64,000 nt of DNA, taken from NCBI GenBank assembly GCA_950097015.1, contig CATNEN010000018.1, positions 124,001-188,000 of the forward strand. The letters are read 5' to 3'. Below, in pieces: positions 45,001 to 55,700 of the stretch. Numbering within the stretch: position 1 is the first letter of the stretch; every line of letters begins with the position of its first letter. Both the position numbers and the translations under genes were made by a program. The stretch is from Macrostomum hystrix. Lineage: Eukaryota > Platyhelminthes > Macrostomidae. The notes beneath the pieces are model-generated. The model did no database searches. It had not been told where the DNA came from and was given only the letters and a program-made list of their open reading frames with translations.

Positions 45001-47060
45001 TATTCTCTTCTCTCTTCTTCTCTTCTTCACTCCTCTTCTCTTCTCTTCTCTCCTCTTCTCTTCCCTTCTCTCCTCTTCTCTTCTCTTCTTCTCTTCTTTC
45101 CCCTTCTCTTCTCTCCTCTTCTCTTCTCTTCTCTTCTCTTCTTTTCTTCTCTTCTTTTCTTCTCTTCTCTTCTCTTCTCTTCTTTTCTTCTCTTCTTTTC
45201 TTCTCTTCTCTTCTCTTCTTCTCTTCTCTTCTCTTCTCTTCTTTTTTCTTCTCTTCTTCTCTTCTCTTCTCTTCTCTTCTCTTCTCTTCTCCTCTTCTCT
45301 TCTCTTCTTCTCTTCTTCTTTCCCTTCCCTTCTTCTTTCCCCTTCTCTTCTCTCGTCTTCTCTTCTCTTCTTTTCTTCTCTTCTCTTCTCTTCTTCTCTT
45401 CTCTTCTTTTCTTTTTCTCTTCTTTTCTCTTCTCTTCTCTTCTTTTCTTTTCTCTTCTCCTCTTCTCTTCTCTTCTTTTTTCTTCTCTTCTCTTCTCTTC
45501 TCTTCTCTTCTCTTCTCTCCTCTTCTCTTCTCTTCTCTCCTCTTCTCTTCCCTTCTCTTCTCTTCTCTTCTCTTCTTCTCTTTTTCTCTTCTCTTCTTCT
45601 CTTCTCTTCTTTTCTCTTCTTTTCTTCTCTTCTTTTCTTCTCTTCTCTTCTCTTCTCTTCTTCCCTTCTCCTCTTCTTCTCCTCCTCTTCTCTTCTCTCT
45701 TTTTCTCTTCTTCTCTCCTCTTCTCTTCTCTTCTCTCCTCTTCTCTTCCCTTCTCTCCTCTTCTCTTCCCTTCTCTTCTCTTCTCTTCTCTTCTTCTCTT
45801 CTCTTCTCTTCTCCTTTTCTCTTCTCTTCTCCTCTTCTCCTCTCTTCTTCTCTTCTTCTTTCCCTTCGCTTCTTCTTTCCCCTTCTCTTCTCTCCTCTTC
45901 TCTTCTCTTCTCTTCTCTTCTTTTCTTCTCTTCTCTTTTCTTCTCTTCTTTTCTCTTCTTCTCTTCTCTTCTTTTCTTCTTCTCTTCTTTTCTCTTCTCT
46001 TCTCTTCTTTTCTTTTCTCTTCTCCTCTACTCTTCTCTTCTTTTTTCTTCTCTTCTCTTCTCTTCTCTTCTCTTCTTCTCTTCTTCTCTCTTTTCTTCTC
46101 TTCTCTTCTCTTCTCTTCTCTTCTTCTCTTCTCTTCTTTTCTCTTCTTTTCTTCTCTTCTTTTCTTCTCTTCTCTTCTCTTCTCTGCTTCCCTTCTCCTC
46201 TTCTTCTCCTCCTCTTCTCTTCTCTCTTCTTCTCTTCTTCTCTCCTCTTCTCTTCTCTTCTTTTCTTCTCTTCTCTTCTCTTCTCTTCTTCTCTTCTCTT
46301 CTCTTCTCTTCTTTTTTCTTCTTTTCTTCTCTTCTCTTCTCTTCTCTTCTTTTTTCTTCTCGTCTTCTCTTCTCTTCTCTTCTCTTCTTTTTTCTTCTCT
46401 TCTTCTCTTCCCTTCTCTTCTCTTCTCTTCTCTTCTCTTCTCTTCTCTTCTTCTCTTCTCTTCTCTTCTCTTCTCTTCTCTTCTCTTCTCTTCTCCTCTT
46501 CTCTTCTTCTTTCCCTTCCCTTCTTCTTTCCCCTTCTCTTCTCTTCTTTTCTTCTCTTCTTTTCTTCTCTTCTCTTCTCTTCTCTTCTTCCCTTCTCCTC
46601 TTCTTCTCCTCCTCTTCTCTTCTCTCTTCTTCTCTTCTCTTCTCTTCTCTTCTTTTCTTCTCTTCTCTTCTCTTCTTCTCTTCTCTTCTTTTCTTTTTCT
46701 CTTCTTTTCTCTTCTCTTCTCTTCTTTTCTTTTCTCTTCTCCTCTTCTCTTCTCTTCTTTTTTCTTCTCTTCTCTTCTCTTCTCTTCTCTTCTCTTCTCT
46801 CCTCTTCTCTTCTCTTCTCTCCTCTTCTCTTCCCTCTCTTCTCTTCTCTTCTTCTCTTCTCTTCTCTTCTCCTCTTATCTTCTCTTCTTTTCTTCTCTTC
46901 TCTTCTCTTCTTCTCTTCTCTTCTTTTCTTTTTCTCTTCTTTTCTCTTCTCTTCTTTTTTCTTCTCCTCTTCTCTTCTCTTCTCTTCCCTTCTCTTCTCT
47001 TCTCTTCTCTTCTCTTCTCTTCTCTCCTCTTCTCTTCTCTTCTCTCCTCTTCTCTTCCCT
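42056..47060. repeat. 5-kb polypyrimidine satellite with ~1.1-kb higher-order repeat
   Basis: Five kilobases of C/T on the plus strand made of CTTCT, CTTTT and CCTCT words. Rare purines act as landmarks: a G in CTCTTGTTCTC at 43390 and 44501, and an A in CTCTTATCT at 43587 and 44698, each pair exactly 1111 bp apart, proving a large tandem block. It ends at CTTCCCTGTAG directly before the channel exon. Open frames of up to 1826 codons are artefacts except the last ~130 codons of one. Confidence 0.97.
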
Positions 47061-47069
47061 GTAGTGCAG

Positions 47070-47456
47070 AACAAATGGCCAAACGATGCTAATGAGACAC
47101 AGCAGGCACTGATCGAGGCAGTTCAACGCAACATTGAACAGGCGGAAGGTCGAGGCGAAAGCACTGAAGTGCTAGAAGAGATACTTGAGGTGCTTAAAAA
47201 TGACCCGCATGCGCTAAAGCGGTTCGCAAAGCTTACAGTCTACAGCCACTCCACGATGGGTAGCATTGTGCGCGAGAACTGGGCCTACCTGGCCCGCAAT
47301 CTGGCATCCGACATCGGCGGCATCCTTGGTCTCTGGCTAGGCGTGTCAATTATTAGCACCTTCGAGTTCTTCGAGCTATTTATCAGGCTTTTCAGTGTCA
47401 GACGAAAGCAAAACCATCAGCAACAAGCAGCCGCCGCCGATGCCGAGCTGACTTAG
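47070..47456 (+). CDS. DEG/ENaC-type channel, C-terminal exon
   Basis: After the pyrimidine tract the frame reads NKWPND, a helical region, LKRFAKLTVYSHSTMGSIV, then LASDIGGILGLWLGVSIIST and FEFFELFIRLF before a basic, glutamine-rich tail and TAG. The GGxLGLWLGxS motif is the pore-lining second membrane segment of degenerin/epithelial sodium channels, with GVS at the selectivity-filter position and the glutamates after it. Acceptors at 47064 (phase 1) and 47069 (phase 0) are both possible. The extracellular domain and first membrane segment are not in the preceding low-copy DNA, so other exons must lie beyond the tract, or the exon is a stranded fragment. Sodium-permeable, amiloride-sensitive channel function is family knowledge. 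Confidence 0.85.
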   Translation, partial: NKWPNDANETQQALIEAVQRNIEQAEGRGESTEVLEEILEVLKNDPHALKRFAKLTVYSHSTMGSIVRENWAYLARNLASDIGGILGLWLGVSIISTFEFFELFIRLFSVRRKQNHQQQAAAADAELT

Positions 47457-48220
47457 GCCTAGACCGAAGTCAATACACAGTTTGAGGTTGTCGCCTTACA
47501 TATTTTCTATATTCTTTGAGACATCAGGCTATTGACTATTAGCTTACTATTAGCTAGAAATTGTTTTAGACAACGCCTTTTAGACTATTTAGGAACACAA
47601 AAAATAATGAATTACCAAAATAGGAAGGTGTTGTCTTTAAGGAATACTAATGAGCAAAATATAAAGGAAATTTTATTTTTCAATGATTTCCTATTACTAA
47701 GCTGGTGTAACCAATGCGATGGACCTTGCGATGAGCTGAATCCCCCGAGTTTACTGGGACTTTAACTTAAACAACCGCAATGTACGCGATAGAAGCGTGT
47801 GCTGTCTCTCAATGCCTGTTTTACAGTACACAAATCAATTTTATTTTGCTAGTCTAATTTGTACGAGACAAGTGCGCCTGTCATCGAATCTTATTAGCAG
47901 AGTCAGTTTACTGCTACTACCACACTGTATGCTATAGAATGGTCTGCTGCGTTTCTCTACCTGTAACTCATAAAATATATTGTCTACTTCGCTTTTGCTA
48001 GTGATTGTAACTACGCCTGCCACTTCATTCATGCGATTCCCTATACCTGTACTCCTCGAAATGCTGGTAGCTGTCAGAGACTAAATGGAACTCAGCGCCA
48101 CCTATAATCTGTCAATCGATAAAGCTAATCAGTGATAAGATTACTTTGCGTGCAGATATGCCCATGAAGTACTCATTTACATGAAGTTAAGCAAATTCTC
48201 TGATTTCAGAAATTTACTTT
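47457..48220. other. 3' flank of the channel exon
   Basis: AT-rich sequence without recognised exons; probably 3' untranslated region and intergenic DNA. Confidence 0.5.
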
Positions 48221-48221
48221 C

Positions 48222-50085
48222 GAGGAAGAACAGCAAGCATTCAAACTAAACATGCCACAATTAGACACTCATGAGTAAAAACAGCAAGCATTCAAACTAA
48301 ACATGCCACAATTAGACACTCATGAGTAAAAACAGCAAGCATTCAAACTAAATATGGCACAATTAGACACTCATGAGTAAAAACAGCAAGCATTCAAACT
48401 AAACATGCCACAATTAGACACCCATGAGTAAAAACAGCAAGCATTCAAAATAAACATGCCACAATTAGACACTCATGAGTAAAAACAGCAAGCATTCAAA
48501 CTAAACATGCCACAATTAGACACTCATGAGTAAAAACAGCAAGCATTCAAACTAAATATGGCACAATTAGACACTCATGAGTAAAAACAGCAAGCATTCA
48601 AACTAAACATGCCACAATTAGACACTCATGAGTAAAAACAGCAAGCATTCAAACTAAACATGCCACAATTAGACACTCATGAGTAAAAACAGCAAGCATT
48701 CAAACTAAATATGCCACAATTAGACACTCATGAGTAAAAACAGCAAGCATTCAAACTAAATATGCCACAATTAGACACCCATGAGTAAAAACAGCAAGCA
48801 TTCAAACTAAACATGCCACAATTAGACACTCATGAGTAAAAACAGCAAGCATTCAAACTAAATATGGCACAATTAGACACTCATGAGTAAAAACAGCAAG
48901 CATTCAAACTAAATATGGCACAATTAGACACTCATGAGTAAAAACAGCAAGCATTCAAACTAAACATGCCACAATTAGACACTCATGAGTAAAAACAGCA
49001 AGCATTCAAACTAAATATGCCACAATTAGACACTCATGAGTAAAAACAGCAAGCATTCAAACTAAACATGCCACAATTAGACACTCATGAGTAAAAACAG
49101 CAAGCATTCAAACTAAATATGGCACAATTAGACACTCATGAGTAAAAACAGCAAGCATTCAAACTAAATATGGCACAATTAGACACTCATGAGTAAAAAC
49201 AGCAAGCATTCAAACTAAATATGCCACAATTAGACACCCATGAGTAAAAACAGCAAGCATTCAAACTAAATATGGCACAATTAGACACCCATGAGTAAAA
49301 ACAGCAAGCATTCAAACTAAATATGGCACAATTAGACACCCATGAGTAAAAACAGCAAGCATTCAAACTAAATATGCCACAATTAGACACCCATGAGTAA
49401 AAACAGCAAGCATTCAAACTAAATATGGCACAATTAGACACCCATGAGTAAAAACAGCAAGCATTCAAACTAAATATGCCACAATTAGACACCCATGAGT
49501 AAAAACAGCAAGCATTCAAACTAAATATGCCACAATTAGACAATCATGAGTAAAAACAGCAAGCATTCAAACTAAATATGCCACAATTAGACACTCATGA
49601 GTAAAAACAGCAAGCATTCAAACTAAATATGGCACAATTAGACACCCATGAGTAAAAACAGCAAGCATTCAAACTAAATATGCCACAATTAGACACCCAT
49701 GAGTAAAAACAGCAAGCATTCAAACTAAACATGCCACAATTAGACACTCATGAGTAAAAACAGCAAGCATTCAAACTAAATATGCCACAATTAGACACTC
49801 ATGAGTAAAAACAGCAAGCATTCAAACTAAATATGCCACAATTAGACACCCATGAGTAAAAACAGCAAGCATTCAAACTAAATATGCCACAATTAGACAC
49901 TCATGAGTAAAAACAGCAAGCATTCAAACTAAATATGCCACAATTAGACACCCATGAGTAAAAACAGCAAGCATTCAAACTAAACATGCCACAATTAGAC
50001 ACTCATGAGTAAAAACAGCAAGCATTCAAACTAAACATGCCACAATTAGACACTCATGAGTAAAAACAGCAAGCATTCAAACTAA
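48222..50085. repeat. 51-bp minisatellite
   Basis: About 36 units containing GAGTAAAAACAGCAAGCATT, CAAACTAAACATGCCACAAT and TAGACACTCAT, with ACAT/ATAT, GCC/GGC and ACTC/ACCC variants mixed along the array. The right end breaks into CTGAACGGCTGTTCAG and the AGTCCATGGACT repeat. The 118-codon minus-strand frame reflects the 17-codon unit. Confidence 0.97.
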
Positions 50086-51498
50086 ATGCTGAACGGCTGT
50101 TCAGTCCATGGACTGGGGGGATGCCACACACACCACAGGGCTAATATACAGCTAATACAAATATCTGAATAGTATAATACGTTATACTATATTCTATTAG
50201 ATTGCTAACATATGGCAGACCAGTTCCTCCCATCATGCTTACGAACGCCTCGCTCAAGAAATAGCACTAACCTAGCAACCTACGTGCTTGGCGCAACGCA
50301 TAACAAACAACACAAAGGTGCACAAATAGTCAAAAGTGGTAAGAATTGATATTGCAGTTTGAGCACTTTATTTTCGATTACCGCATGAGCACAGAACAGA
50401 TAGCCTTGAAACCGTGATAAACCATACGTATGGCGGCGTAGATTACGCCAGTTGACTGGTAGGCAATATTCAGATCGCATTTCATTCTTTATTTTTTTAA
50501 CGGACACTCGCATCGAACTACTGTGAGTAGTTCAAAATCTTGAGTAAAACGCGTAGACTTGTCGCATTGGGATACCGTCTTTGGGTCAATAAAGACAAAG
50601 TCCTCAGTCCTCAGTCCTCAGTCCCCCTGAGGACTCTGTGGCCCTGCCAGACTCCCAGGATGACCAGCAGCAGAGCGCTCCCAGGTAGCTGGGCGAGCAT
50701 CCAAGTACTCAAACCGCCTGTCTCAAGACAACAAGCTGGAGTCCTGACATGAGGAATATAGAGCGTTCAAGAAGATACTAGCCATAAGCTTGAATAGCCC
50801 CATATTGCAGCTTTGCATGGCGAGCTGGAATAAGTGGGATTACTTCAGTACAATGTGATAAAAACATAAGTTTAATTATGATTTTAAAGAAACATTAAAA
50901 GCCAATAATTACCCATACTTCACAGCAAAAAACTGGACATGGCAGAATGGCAGATAAGCCTCTCTCACAGAAAAATTATCAAAATATTATCAATTTAAGT
51001 ATCTGAAATTGTTTAAAAGTATTCTCACAATAAACTTGTACTTTTGTGGTGAACATTGTGAGTAGCTGCTTTTTTTAATAATTTGTTTATCTTGGTTCTG
51101 AATTTTTTATTATTAACTATGCTTTGACATGCACAGCTGATTTCCAGAGACAAAAAATGTTACTTGTAAGCAAATCCTGATTGATTCCAGTGTTAATAAA
51201 AAATATGGTGGAATAATACATAAAAAATATGTTTCTTTAAAAATAAAATGGTAAGAAATATGCCAATAGATTACATCTCCAAGTTAAATAAGCTATCCTA
51301 ATTGTAAAAATATATGATTGGGGAGTTGAAGAAGCAACTGTGTTTTAGGTAACTTAAACTACTTTTGAATTTCACCACAAAAGTAGTTGATTCACATTTT
51401 AATTTCTAACCTCACTGTGGCATATGATATGCAATTCTAACTGTGTTCTGTGAAAAAAAAATTTATTGAAATGTGTTTTTTAATCGTTTTATGGCTAC
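50086..51498. other. AT-rich spacer with one dispersed-repeat end
   Basis: 50091-50120 is an inverted copy of the palindromic-core repeat. 50585-50625 has a short CTCAGTC array. The rest is AT-rich and no exon was recognised. Confidence 0.5.
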
Positions 51499-51509
51499 AA
51501 CTGTCTCAG

Positions 51510-51922
51510 TATGGGCGGATAGCTCAAATGGGTGGATAGCTCAGTCAGTAAGGTGTCGGACTCTGGATCAGATGGTCCTGGGTTCGACTCCCGACCTAGT
51601 CTAGAACTATTCGTGCAGCCTTTGGCAAGCTGCTTTGCCCTGATGTGCACACAGTCTACTCAGCTGCAAATGAGTACTGACATTTCGTCGGGTAATAATA
51701 ATTCTGGCTGGTGTGGAATAAAGCAGTTCTGTGCAGCAATTCTGTGGGGTTTGGATGCTGCCGAAATGTTTGGAAAAATAAATTCCATTGCTGACACGCA
51801 GCTGTCAACCAGTGTCCGAGAGAGCCGGGGAGTACAATAGGTGTGCAGTACCCACCTGCTAGTGTGCTTGACACACAACACCTGCACTGGCCCTTGGGTC
51901 TAGTGTCAATTATTATTATTAT
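51510..51922 (+). mobile_element. tRNA-derived SINE with (ATT)n tail
   Basis: The head has TAGCTCAGTCAGTAAGG (A box) and GGGTTCGACTCC (B box). The A-box region is partly duplicated just upstream (GGATAGCTCAAAT). The body contains GTCTACTCAGCTGCAAATGA, which resembles the conserved central segments known from some invertebrate SINEs (from memory; needs alignment). It ends CAATTATTATTATTAT and is bounded by a perfect 11-bp duplication AACTGTCTCAG at 51499-51509 and 51923-51933. The 102-codon open frame across the tRNA-like head is not a gene. Confidence 0.88.
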
Positions 51923-51948
51923 AACTGTCTCAGGGCAACTTTTCTCAG

Positions 51949-52198
51949 CATACATGTGCAACCTCCCAAATCTTAGCCGGCTGTGCGACTTAGTTTTTTC
52001 TCTATTTATGACTTAGTTTGCTCTCATTTGCTCTATTTTTCTCTCCCCTTTTTCCTCTTCTTCACGCCTTCCTTTTTTGTCCCTTGGTCCCCCCTGTGAT
52101 TTTTTGTGCTTGGTTGATTGGTCTTTGCGACTTACCTTGCTTGGCCCTCGTTTCACCCGGCCGGTTCGGCTGGGTCGGCCGGGTGTTGCGCATGTATG
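51949..52198 (+). mobile_element. MITE copy 1 with 8-bp target-site duplication
   Basis: A 250-bp non-coding element starting CATACATGTGCAAC and ending GTTGCGCATGTATG, terminal inverted repeats of about 14 bp with one mismatch. It is flanked by TTTCTCAG at 51941-51948 and 52199-52206. The interior includes CCACCTCCCAAATC-like and CACCCGGCCGGTTCGGC stretches shared with copy 2 in reverse orientation. Eight-base duplications are typical of hAT- and P-type transposons; no transposase is present. Confidence 0.88.
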
Positions 52199-52206
52199 TT
52201 TCTCAG

Positions 52207-52366
52207 ATTATAGATATCTCTTTAATATACTTTGCAAGAGCTTCTATTATATATGACAGTTAGAGCACTTTACTTTCAAATATCACATGAGCACAGAACA
52301 CAAATATCTCACTTTCTGCCATTCATATTGTGCCATTAAGTAGTTTCACTTATCTAGGTTTGATTT
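52207..52366. other. Spacer between the two MITEs
   Basis: 160 bp of AT-rich sequence; TTTCAAATATCACATGAGCA and following bases partly resemble ~50370-50395. No feature called. Confidence 0.5.
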
Positions 52367-52374
52367 ATCTCTGT

Positions 52375-52654
52375 CATACATGCGCAACACCCGGCCGACC
52401 TGGCCGAACCGGCCGGGTAAAACGAGGGCCAAGCAAGGTAAGTCGCAAAAACCAATGGACCAAGCGCAAAAAATCAAAGGGGAGACCAAGGGACAAAAAA
52501 GGAAGGCGTGAAGAAAAGGAAAAAGGGGAGAGAAAAAGAGAGCAAATGAGAGCAAACTAAGTCGTAAATAGAGCAATGAAACGAACTAAGTCGCAAATGA
52601 GAGCAAAAACTAAGTCGCATGGCTGGCTAAGATTTGGGAGGTTGCTCATGTATG
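52375..52654 (-). mobile_element. MITE copy 2, opposite orientation, 8-bp target-site duplication
   Basis: A 280-bp element beginning CATACATGCGCAAC and ending GTTGCTCATGTATG, the reverse-complement relative of copy 1 along its length. Its own duplication, ATCTCTGT, lies at 52367-52374 and 52655-52662, so it inserted independently rather than arising by inversion. It carries a longer AACTAAGTCGCAAATGAGAG repeated segment than copy 1. Confidence 0.88.
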
Positions 52655-52771
52655 ATCTCTGTTTTCTGGCAACAAAATTTGCTTTGTGTGTTATAATTGC
52701 TTTTACAGAACTACTTCCAATGCAGTTTAGCATAACTTCACTGCTAATTTTGGCCTTGATTCCAACATTGC

Positions 52772-55700
52772 TTAATCTCTTCTTCTTCTCTTCTCTCTCT
52801 TCTTTTCTTCTCTTCTCTTCTTTTCTTCTCTTCTTTTCTTCTCTTCTCTTCTCTTCTTCTCTTCTCTTCTCTTCTCTTCTTTTTTCTTCTCTTCTTCTCT
52901 TCTCTTCTCTTCTCTTCTCTTCTCTTCTCTTCTCCTCTTCTCTTCTCTTCTTCTCTTCTTCTTTCCCTTCCCTTCTTCTTTCCCCTTCTCTTCTCTCCTC
53001 TTCTCTTCTCTTCTTTTCTTCTCTTCTCTTCTCTTCTTCTCTTCTCTTCTTTTCTTTTTCTCTTCTTTTCTCTTCTCTTCTCTTCTTTTCTTTTCTCTTC
53101 TCCTCTTCTCTTCTCTTCTTTTTTCTTCTCTTCTCTTCTCTTCTCTTCTCTTCTCTTCTCTCCTCTTCTCTTCTCTTCTCTCCTCTTCTCTTCCCTTCTC
53201 TTCTCTTCTCTTCTCTTCTTCTCTTTTTCTCTTCTCTTCTTCTCTTCTCTTCTTTTCTCTTCTTTTCTTCTCTTCTTTTCTTCTCTTCTCTTCTCTTCTC
53301 TTCTTCCCTTCTCCTCTTCTTCTCCTCCTCTTCTCTTCTCTCTTCTTCTCTTCTTCTCTCCTCTTCTCTTCTCTTCTCTCCTCTTCTCTTCCCTTCTCTC
53401 CTCTTCTCTTCCCTTCTCTTCTCTTCTCTTCTCTTCTTCTCTTCTCTTCTCTTCTCCTTTTCTCTTCTCTTCTCCTCTTCTCCTCTCTTCTTCTCTTCTT
53501 CTTTCCCTTCCCTTCTTCTTTCCCCTTCTCTTCTCTCCTCTTCTCTTCTCTTCTCTTCTCTTCTTTTCTTCTCTTCTCTTTTCTTCTCTTCTTTTCTCTT
53601 CTTCTCTTCTCTTCTTTTCTTCTTCTCTTCTTTTCTCTTCTCTTCTCTTCTTTTCTTTTCTCTTCTCCTCTTCTCTTCTCTTCTTTTTTCTTCTCTTCTC
53701 TTCTCTTCTCTTCTCTTCTTCTCTTCTTCTCTCTTTTCTTCTCTTCTCTTCTCTTCTCTTCTCTTCTTCTCTTCTCTTCTTTTCTCTTCTTTTCTTCTCT
53801 TCTTTTCTTCTCTTCTCTTCTCTTCTCTGCTTCCCTTCTCCTCTTCTTCTCCTCCTCTTCTCTTCTCTCTTCTTCTCTTCTTCTCTCCTCTTCTCTTCTC
53901 TTCTTTTCTTCTCTTCTCTTCTCTTCTCTTCTTCTCTTCTCTTCTCTTCTCTTCTTTTTTCTTCTTTTCTTCTCTTCTCTTCTCTTCTCTTCTTTTTTCT
54001 TCTCTTCTTCTCTTCTCTTCTCTTCTCTTCTTTTTTCTTCTCTTCTTCTCTTCCCTTCTCTTCTCTTCTCTTCTCTTCTCTTCTCTTCTCTTCTTCTCTT
54101 CTCTTCTCTTCTCTTCTCTTCTCTTCTCTTCTCTTCTTCTCTTCTCTTCTTCTTTCCCTTCCCTTCTTCTTTCCCCTTCTCTTCTCTTCTTTTCTTCTCT
54201 TCTTTTCTTCTCTTCTCTTCTCTTCTCTTCTTCCCTTCTCCTCTTCTTCTCCTCCTCTTCTCTTCTCTCTTCTTCTCTTCTCTTCTCTTCTCTTCTCTTC
54301 TTCTCTTTTTCTCTTCTCTTCTTCTCTTCTCTTCTTTTCTCTTCTTTTCTTCTCTTCTTTTCTTCTCTTCTCTTCTCTTCTCTTCTTCCCTTCTCCTCTT
54401 CTTCTCCTCCTCTTCTCTTCTCTCTTCTTCTCTTCTTCTCTCCTCTTCTCTTCTCTTCTCTCCTCTTCTCTTCCCTCTCTTCTCTTCTCTTCTTCTCTTC
54501 TCTTCTCTTCTCCTCTTATCTTCTCTTCTTTTCTTCTCTTCTCTTCTCTTCTTCTCTTCTCTTCTTTTCTTTTTCTCTTCTTTTCTCTTCTCTTCTCTTC
54601 TTTTCTTTTCTCTTCTCCTCTTCTCTTCTCTTCTTTTTTCTTCTCTTCTCTTCTCTTCTCTTCTCTTCTCTTCTCTCCTCTTCTCTTCTCTTCTCTCCTC
54701 TTCTCTTCCCTTCTCTTCTCTTCTCTTCTCTTCTTCTCTTTTTCTCTTCTCTTCTTCTCTTCTCTTCTTTTCTCTTCTTTTCTTCTCTTCTTTTCTTCTC
54801 TTCTCTTCTCTTCTCTTCTTCCCTTCTCCTCTTCTTCTCCTCCTCTTCTCTTCTCTCTTCTTCTCTTCTTCTCTCCTCTTCTCTTCTCTTCTCTCCTCTT
54901 CTCTTCCCTTCTCTCCTCTTCTCTTCCCTTCTCTTCTCTTCTCTTCTCTTCTTCTCTTCTCTTCTCTTCTCCTTTTCTCTTCTCTTCTCCTCTTCTCCTC
55001 TCTTCTTCTCTTCTTCTTTCCCTTCCCTTCTTCTTTCCCCTTCTCTTCTCTCATCTTCTCTTCTCTTCTCTTCTTTTCTTCTCTTCTCTTTTCTTCTCTT
55101 CTTTTCTCTTCTTCTCTTCTCTTCTTTTCTTCTTCTCTTCTTTTCTCTTCTCTTCTCTTCTTTTCTTTTCTCTTCTCCTCTTCTCTTCTCTTCTTTTTTC
55201 TTCTCTTCTCTTCTCTTCTCTTCTCTTCTTCTCTTCTTCTCTCTTTTCTTCTCTTCTCTTCTCTTCTCTTCTCTTCTTCTCTTCTCTTCTTTTCTCTTCT
55301 TTTCTTCTCTTCTTTTCTTCTCTTCTCTTCTCTTCTCTGCTTCCCTTCTCCTCTTCTTCTCCTCCTCTTCTCTTCTCTCTTCTTCTCGTCTTCTCTCCTC
55401 TTCTCTTCTCTTCTTTTCTTCTCTTCTCTTCTCTTCTCTTCTTCTCTTCTCTTCTCTTCTCTTCTTTTTTCTTCTTTTCTTCTCTTCTCTTCTCTTCTCT
55501 TCTTTTTTCTTCTCTTCTTCTCTTCTCTTCTCTTCTCTTCTTTTTTCTTCTCTTCTTCTCTTCCCTTCTCTTCTCTTCTCTTCTCTTCTCTTCTCTTCTC
55601 TTCTTCTCTTCTCTTCTCTTCTCTTCTCTTCTCTTCTCTTCTCTTCTCCTCTTCTCTTCTTCTTTCCCTTCCCTTCTTCTTTCCCCTTCTCTTCTCTTCT

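Noticed and set aside
41976-47456. 1826-codon plus-strand open frame rich in leucine, phenylalanine and serine
   Set aside because: Translation of the pyrimidine satellite; similar frames are open in all three registers. Only the last ~130 codons, after the splice acceptor, resemble a real protein.
49187-49543. Minus-strand cysteine-rich repeat protein
   Set aside because: A 17-codon translation of the 51-bp unit, interrupted elsewhere in the array by stop-creating variants.
48222-50085. CRISPR-like array
   Set aside because: Units are contiguous 51-bp copies with no variable spacers, in an animal genome.
51528-51602. Functional tRNA gene
   Set aside because: A and B boxes are good but the acceptor stem does not pair, and the sequence continues into a SINE body with ATT tail and flanking duplications.
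51532-51840. 102-codon coding sequence
   Set aside because: Lies entirely within the SINE and starts in its tRNA-like head.
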